Positions 50,047 to 54,333 of a stretch of DNA of 54,333 bases are shown here, piece by piece (the first letter of the stretch is position 1; the number at the start of each line of letters is the position of its first letter). Below the pieces are notes generated by a model. That model was given only the letters and a program-made list of their open reading frames with translations, ran no database searches and was not told the DNA's origin. The stretch comes from JAENVT01 sp031373785 (GTDB taxonomy: Bacteria; Actinomycetota; Acidimicrobiia; Acidimicrobiales; Ilumatobacteraceae): the NCBI GenBank assembly GCA_031373785.1, contig JANMNE010000072.1:1-54333 (forward strand). The letters run 5' to 3'. Position numbers and translations under genes: made by a program.

Positions 50047-51025
50047 CTCCGCCGATCCGGGCGTCGGTCTGGGCAACGCACCACTCCCACAACTCGCGCC
50101 GTCGCCGCGGCGTGTCGGATCGCACGGTCGACGGCAGTCGGTGGATCTTGCGCCGGCGACGGTCGAGCCAGAAGTCGCCGCTGCTCCGAAGTGGCTCGCC
50201 ATCATCTGCGGCCAGCCACACCAGTGTGTCGGCGCCCTCTGCCGGTGTCCGCAGCAGGGGTCGCATCACCCGGCGGAACTGTGGAAGCGCCGCCGCAACG
50301 CCTGGTGTGTCGGCCCAACCGGGATGCAGGGCATGGAACACCACAGCCGAGCGGTCGACGCGTTGCGCCCACATCTCGTTGAGGGTCACCTGCGCCCGCT
50401 TGGCCCTCGCGTACTGCTCGCTGCCCCGGTATTCAGCGTCGGTCATCTGGAGGTGCTCGACCGACAACGGCGCCGCGTACATTCCGCCCGACGACATCGT
50501 CAGAACTCGTCCCGGCGATGCCTCCGTCAGTCCGGGCAGCAGCAAGCTGGTCAGCAGGAAGGGCCCGAGCACCTGGCTGGCGACGGTCGACTCGATGCCG
50601 GCGGTGTTCATCGAGCGGTGGCCGCTGAGTGCACCGGCATTGTGCACGAGTACATCGATCGTCGAGTGTTCCGCCAACAGTCGATCGGCCATCGATCGGA
50701 CCTGGTCGAGCTCGCCCATGTCGGCGCAGGCGACGGTCAGGGCCGCTGAACCCGTGCGTCTGGCGATCTCGCGGCGCACTCGCTCGGCCTTCGCCGCGTC
50801 GCGGCCCGAGATGACCACATGCGCACCGGCTTCCGCGAACTGCTCGGCGGCCTGGCGACCGAGCCCCGAGGTCGCGCCGGTGACGACGATCGTGCAGCCG
50901 GTGAGGTTGTAGGCCGCCGTATCGGTCCAATGATCGAGGCGCGACCGCAACTGGTATCCGATCTTGGTGAAGCTCGGAACGATGGGCGCCTCCATCAACG
51001 AGTCGACCACGCTCGCGACGTTCAC
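50039..51025 (-). CDS. Short-chain dehydrogenase/reductase
   Basis: This is a 328-residue Rossmann enzyme. Cofactor motif TGATSGLGRQAAEQFAEAG, then the NAG motif (LVHNAGALSGHR), the catalytic Ser region (VLTMSSGGMYAAP) and YARAK with the Tyr and Lys. The long extra C-terminus (FWLDRRRRKIHRLPSTVRSD) resembles the DHRS12-like group. The substrate is unknown. The GTG overlaps the upstream SRPBCC stop (GTGA), giving a two-gene unit. Confidence 0.88.
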   Translation of the reverse strand: MNVASVVDSLMEAPIVPSFTKIGYQLRSRLDHWTDTAAYNLTGCTIVVTGATSGLGRQAAEQFAEAGAHVVISGRDAAKAERVRREIARRTGSAALTVACADMGELDQVRSMADRLLAEHSTIDVLVHNAGALSGHRSMNTAGIESTVASQVLGPFLLTSLLLPGLTEASPGRVLTMSSGGMYAAPLSVEHLQMTDAEYRGSEQYARAKRAQVTLNEMWAQRVDRSAVVFHALHPGWADTPGVAAALPQFRRVMRPLLRTPAEGADTLVWLAADDGEPLRSSGDFWLDRRRRKIHRLPSTVRSDTPRRRRELWEWCVAQTDARIGGVS

Positions 51026-51471
51026 GAGGCGACCACGTCGCCGGCGAGCGCAATGACCAGCCCTTGCGCGGCGCGGTCACCGATGCGCTTGAACATCGGC
51101 TTCAACGCAACGTCTGCCATTCGAAGCGGGCCGTTCAGCCTGAGCTCGGCGTCGTAGGTCACCAGACAACCCGAAGCTGCGTCCGCGTTGACCGAGACCC
51201 GGTCGATCGAGGTCAGCATGCGGCTGCGCGCCTCGATCACGACCAGACGGGGTTCCTGGTACTGCTTGGTGACGTATCGCAGCGTGAGCTCGCCACGACC
51301 GGAGGCCACCACCACGTCGAAGGAAGCAGCCGCGCCGCCGCCAACGCCCTCGATCTGGGTCACGCGCTTCACGCCAGGATCCCATTCGGCGAGGTTGCGG
51401 AGGTCGGCCATGTAGTCGAAGGCCTCTTGCGGGCTTCGGGGTGTGCGAACGGTGACGATGTAACGAGCCAT
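51022..51471 (-). CDS. SRPBCC family protein
   Basis: This is a 149-residue START-like protein: ARYIVTVRTPRSPQEAFDYM and ADLRNLAEWDPGVKRVTQIE are the usual N-terminal strand-helix with the W-DP motif, and LKPMFKRIGDRAAQGLVIAL is the long C-terminal helix. It probably binds a lipid-like ligand and works with the coupled SDR. An SDR-SRPBCC pair would fit isoprenoid or lipid handling, which is inference. Confidence 0.78.
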   Translation of the reverse strand: MARYIVTVRTPRSPQEAFDYMADLRNLAEWDPGVKRVTQIEGVGGGAAASFDVVVASGRGELTLRYVTKQYQEPRLVVIEARSRMLTSIDRVSVNADAASGCLVTYDAELRLNGPLRMADVALKPMFKRIGDRAAQGLVIALAGDVVAS

Positions 51472-51579
51472 GATGAAGTACTACGCCCAAAAGAGGTCGG
51501 ATGGATGCAAATCGCGAAGATCTCGCCGGCGGCGGCAGGGCCCAGAACGCGGCTCTGTGCGACGTTCTCGACGGCCTTC

Positions 51580-51641
51580 CGATCTGGGCGCCAGTGATTT
51601 CTCTGAGCTGGGCCGGGTGAACGAGCTTGGCGCCCAGATCG
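51580..51641. repeat. Perfect 14-bp inverted repeat
   Basis: CGATCTGGGCGCCA (51580-51593) pairs perfectly with TGGCGCCCAGATCG (51628-51641) over a 34-base loop. It stands in the 348-bp gap 51472-51819, in which I see no convincing gene on either strand. Confidence 0.65.
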
Positions 51642-51667
51642 CTGTCGAAGCCGTGCCGGCCGGTGCA

Positions 51668-51711
51668 GTGTGAGTCGGATGTCGCGCGCCGGGTCTCGAT
51701 CCGACACACAC
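51668..51711. repeat. Second inverted repeat, 12 of 13 paired
   Basis: GTGTGAGTCGGAT (51668-51680) pairs with ATCCGACACACAC (51699-51711) with one mismatch over an 18-base loop, 27 bp after the first inverted repeat. The two together form a structured block with no assigned role. Confidence 0.6.
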
Positions 51712-51819
51712 CAGCTCTGCAGCGGCCTCCTCGGGCACCGAACCGATCGAAGCTTCTGCTTCCCAACAGGGCCGGGTCGGGGCATCCGTCGAGCAGGGCC
51801 AACGTAGCTTGTCAGGGCA

Positions 51820-53076
51820 TTAGCCGGCGGCGGCAGCAACGAGGCTGGCCAACACCGCCTCGCCACAACGTCGGCCGGAGAACAACGCGCCCTGGATCGA
51901 GCCCGTGTCGCGATGGTCGCCGCAGACGAACAGGTCACCTTCGAGATGCACGCGCTGCTTGGGCGGATGCGGGGGAACGTGGTCGGGTTGGGCGTGGGCG
52001 ATGGCATCGGTGCGCAGGTGCTGCCATGTGTCGACGGCGCGCCCCCACCAGGTCTGGAGCTCATGTCGCACGGTCGGCTCGATCGCTGGATCGCACACTC
52101 CGGGGCACGAGGCGACGATCAGGGCCCTTCCGCCTGCGCCGTACTCCGGGGCCACGTTGGTCATCACCGCGACATTGAAGACGTGCCCGGTTCCGGTCCC
52201 GTTCAGCACGATCATCTTGGACGAAGTCGGTGGAAGGTCCGCGGCGAACCACACTGACGTCACCGGTCTCGATGGGACCGTTGGGAGGTGCAGCAGCGTC
52301 GATGCCACCGGACCCTCGGTCGCCACGATCAATTTGCCGGCGCTGATCGATCGGCCGCCCTCGATCGTCACACGGTTGCCCTCGACAGTTGCCACGCGTG
52401 TCTCGAGGAAGACCCGCTCCAGCACCGGTGCCGCGAGTTGACGGGAGATCTCTCCCATTCCGCGGGCGGGTACCGCAGTGTCGCCTTGCGACAAGGTGCG
52501 GAAGAGCACCTCGAACATTCGACTGCTGGCGGCGAGGTCGGCGTCGAGTTGGATGCCGCCGAACAGCGGTCGGAAAAACCGCGTGATCATCGACTGGGAG
52601 AAGCCCGCAACTTCCAACGCCTGGCGGGTGGTCTGGTCCGGTTTGCGCATGAGCGCTCGCGGGTCGCTGGCGACCAATCGCTGTCGCAGCTTCAGCACGC
52701 GCAGCTTGTCGAGCGGCGAACCGACCCGTGCGGCGAGCGATGCGATGAGCGACGACGGTTGCCGAAACGGATCGCCGATGGTGTCGAAGCGGTCGTCGTG
52801 CCAGACGACCGCACCGGGCTGGAAGCGTCGCAGCTGCAGCGCGTCGAGATCGAGTTGCGCCGCCTCCGGGTACGCGGTCAGCAGTACTTGGAAGCCACGA
52901 TCGAGGCGGAACCCGTCAACAACATCGGTGCGAACGCGCCCCCCGACGTCGTCGGATGCTTCGACAACCACGATGTCACGCCCGGCCGCGTGGAGCACTC
53001 GCGCTGCCGCCAGACCGGCAAGCCCGGCACCGACGATCACGACCTCGGAGTGCTCGGGTAGCTGCGGAACACTCAC
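51820..53076 (-). CDS. Amine-oxidase/phytoene-desaturase-like FAD protein
   Basis: This is a 418-residue flavoprotein. FAD motif VVIVGAGLAGLAAARVLHAA, the following VVEASDDVGGRVRTDVVDGF and LDRGFQVLLTAYPEA; the C-terminal FAD contact is LFVCGDHRDTGSIQGALFSG with RRCGEAV. This is the Amino_oxidase clan group close to plant-type carotene desaturase-like proteins of bacteria; the reaction is unknown. The GTG overlaps the RskA-like stop by 4 bp, so it belongs to the ECF sigma operon and may be its target or sensor. Confidence 0.85.
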   Translation of the reverse strand: MSVPQLPEHSEVVIVGAGLAGLAAARVLHAAGRDIVVVEASDDVGGRVRTDVVDGFRLDRGFQVLLTAYPEAAQLDLDALQLRRFQPGAVVWHDDRFDTIGDPFRQPSSLIASLAARVGSPLDKLRVLKLRQRLVASDPRALMRKPDQTTRQALEVAGFSQSMITRFFRPLFGGIQLDADLAASSRMFEVLFRTLSQGDTAVPARGMGEISRQLAAPVLERVFLETRVATVEGNRVTIEGGRSISAGKLIVATEGPVASTLLHLPTVPSRPVTSVWFAADLPPTSSKMIVLNGTGTGHVFNVAVMTNVAPEYGAGGRALIVASCPGVCDPAIEPTVRHELQTWWGRAVDTWQHLRTDAIAHAQPDHVPPHPPKQRVHLEGDLFVCGDHRDTGSIQGALFSGRRCGEAVLASLVAAAAG

Positions 53077-53681
53077 GTCGCGGTGACGCCCCGCACGATG
53101 CTGACGCCGCTGTGCGTGGGCACCCCGTCGGAGGGCTCGATCGACACGTCGACGATGGGATATTGCGCAGGATCGACGCCTGTGGGGATGACGTAGTCAC
53201 CGCTGCCGTGGTACGGGCCCAACGAGATCATTCCCTTGACCTGGCGATCGATCAGCCACACCTCGACGTAGCTGGCCGGTTCGCTCGGCACCCGACTGAC
53301 GTCGAGGTGCAACAGGAACGAGGTGCCCCGTCGGATGATCTCGGCCTTGCCCGACGATGCCGCGCCCAGGGGGCTGAGCCCAACGTTGCTCAGTGCGGCT
53401 TCGGCGATGACGTCGTCGCTTCCGCCTCCAGTCATCACCAAACCACCGGCGATGCCAAGGGCGGCGACGACGACGGCAGCTGCGCCGAGCCAGGCGCGTC
53501 GGTGGGTGCGCCGCAACACGGCGACGTTGTTCTCGGGGCGGCCGGCACTTGCTGCGATAGCGGACCACATCGAGGCTGGGGGCTCGTCGCGCTCGAAGTC
53601 CTCGTCGGTGACGCGGGCAGCGATCGCCCGCAACTGCTGCAGATCGGCGTCTGCGCCATCGGGTCGCGGGTTGTCATTCAT
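53073..53681 (-). CDS. RskA-like membrane anti-sigma factor
   Basis: This is a 202-residue protein with a short cytoplasmic sigma-binding region (QLRAIAARVTDEDFERDEPP; SMWSAIAASAG), one membrane helix (AWLGAAAVVVAALGIAGGLV) and an extracytoplasmic RskA-type beta domain (YVEVWLIDRQVKGMISLGPY). It overlaps the ECF sigma stop by 8 bp, the usual arrangement. No zinc HxxxCxxC motif is present in the N-terminus. It would hold the sigma at the membrane until a signal triggers proteolysis. Confidence 0.82.
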   Translation of the reverse strand: MNDNPRPDGADADLQQLRAIAARVTDEDFERDEPPASMWSAIAASAGRPENNVAVLRRTHRRAWLGAAAVVVAALGIAGGLVMTGGGSDDVIAEAALSNVGLSPLGAASSGKAEIIRRGTSFLLHLDVSRVPSEPASYVEVWLIDRQVKGMISLGPYHGSGDYVIPTGVDPAQYPIVDVSIEPSDGVPTHSGVSIVRGVTAT

Positions 53682-54258
53682 GGATGCCTCCGCTGCTCAG
53701 CCCGGCGAGTGTGCGATGTAGCAGGGGCAGGCTTCGACGTACATCGCTCTTCACCGTTCCGAGGGGCAGGTGGGTCTTGGTGGCGATCTGTTCGTGGGTC
53801 AAGTCGTGCAGGAATGCCAACTCCACGACCTCGCGTGCGCGAGGAGTGAGCTCACCGAGCGCCTCGGCGACCAACATGCGATTGGCGACCATGTCGACAT
53901 CGTCATTGCGCAAGCCGGCGATCGAGGCGCTGTCGGCCTCGCTATCGGTCAGCGGTCGCCGGCCCTGCCTGCGCAGGTGATCGATCACCTTGTTTCGGGC
54001 GATGGCCATCAGCCAACCGCCGAGCCCGCCACGACCGGGATCGTACGACCGCTGCGCGCGCCACGCGGCGACGAACACATCCTGCGCGAGCTCCGTCGCG
54101 TCATGATGCCCCACCGTGCGGCGGCAGAACGTGTAGACCAGCGAGCCGTAGCGGTCGTACGCGAGACGTAGGGCGTGATCGCCACCGTCGGCGAATGAGG
54201 CCTCCAGTTCGCTGCGTCCGTGGGTCTCGCCCACGTTCTCGCCCACGTCGTCGACCAC
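53674..54258 (-). CDS. ECF-family RNA polymerase sigma factor
   Basis: This is a 194-residue extracytoplasmic-function sigma. Region 2: LAYDRYGSLVYTFCRRTVGH, DATELAQDVFVAAWRAQRSY and GGWLMAIARNKVIDHLRRQG. Region 4: LGELTPRAREVVELAFLHDL, THEQIATKTHLPLGTVKSDV, RRSLPLL. It is close to SigK-like factors and pairs with the overlapping RskA-like gene. The GTG start lies near the window's end; the upstream 75 bp holds a weak GTCAAC-N16-TACAGT promoter on this strand. Confidence 0.92.
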   Translation of the reverse strand: MVDDVGENVGETHGRSELEASFADGGDHALRLAYDRYGSLVYTFCRRTVGHHDATELAQDVFVAAWRAQRSYDPGRGGLGGWLMAIARNKVIDHLRRQGRRPLTDSEADSASIAGLRNDDVDMVANRMLVAEALGELTPRAREVVELAFLHDLTHEQIATKTHLPLGTVKSDVRRSLPLLHRTLAGLSSGGIHE

Positions 54259-54333
54259 GCTCCGACTGTACCGACGATCAGTGCAGGTTGACCATGGGAC
54301 TGCACTGTTGCGCGCGTCGCCGGCCCACGTTGG

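Noticed and set aside
51481..51738. 85-residue minus-strand frame in the 51.5-51.8 kb gap
   Set aside because: Composition is shadow-like (Arg/Ser/Pro runs), it crosses both inverted repeats, and no ribosome site or family similarity is seen.

Overview
The window is high-GC bacterial DNA with frequent GTG starts, short intergenic gaps and many 1-8 bp start/stop overlaps. A DUF222/HNH 13E12-type protein, Cys-lipoproteins with low-complexity Thr/Ala linkers, a geranylgeranyl-reductase-like gene beside a UbiE-type methyltransferase, RsbU/RsbW/STAS modules and RskA/ECF pairs point to Actinomycetota. An Acidimicrobiia (Ilumatobacter-like) lineage is my best guess, but no rRNA or tRNA is visible, so this placement is inference.

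Layout. 0-8 kb: a minus-strand run (MetE-like protein, nucleoside hydrolase, esterase), a membrane glycosyltransferase-like protein, a Tat/lipoprotein PhoD phosphatase and a DadA-like oxidoreductase. 8-17.6 kb: sulfatase and SRPBCC protein, PEP carboxylase, a BaiN-like flavoprotein, then a membrane protein/UbiE-like methyltransferase pair divergent from a menaquinone (geranylgeranyl) reductase-like gene, and a glutathione peroxidase. 17.6-23 kb: DUF1003 protein, the wreck of a urease operon, a TTC38-like TPR protein, a fatty acid desaturase and a secreted protein with a folded leader. 23-30 kb: pstSCAB with an 11-bp-phased PHO box, an FAD oxidoreductase and a CDF metal exporter. 30-35 kb: HNH protein, orphan ModA, MsrB, PadR regulator, a dead acetamidase/formamidase, and an ArsR-AHSA1 fusion under a well-formed promoter/operator. 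35-43.6 kb: a signalling block with a GGDEF-EAL protein and a complete partner-switching set (RsbU-like phosphatase, two RsbW-like ATPases, LuxR regulator, SigB/F-type sigma, STAS antagonist). 43.6-54.3 kb: tandem hairpins, malate synthase G, an LLM flavoprotein, a truncated CbiM/NikM gene behind a Nur-like box, a second GGDEF-EAL protein, an SDR/SRPBCC pair, an amine-oxidase-like flavoprotein and an ECF sigma/anti-sigma pair.

The most striking signal is not a new intact system but a coordinated loss. Urease (ureA, ureB, ureC and ureD fragments all recognisable), acetamidase/formamidase (two nonsense codons and a deletion) and the first component of a nickel/cobalt ECF transporter (truncated, yet still behind a Nur-like operator) are all broken in one 30-kb span. 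This suggests that nickel-dependent urea use and amide scavenging have been recently abandoned. The best candidates for undescribed regulation are the ribosome-site-sequestering leader at 21974-22045, the paired hairpin elements at 43699-43793 and 51580-51711, and the sigma gene at 42.5 kb whose N-terminal homology begins in a frame without a start codon.
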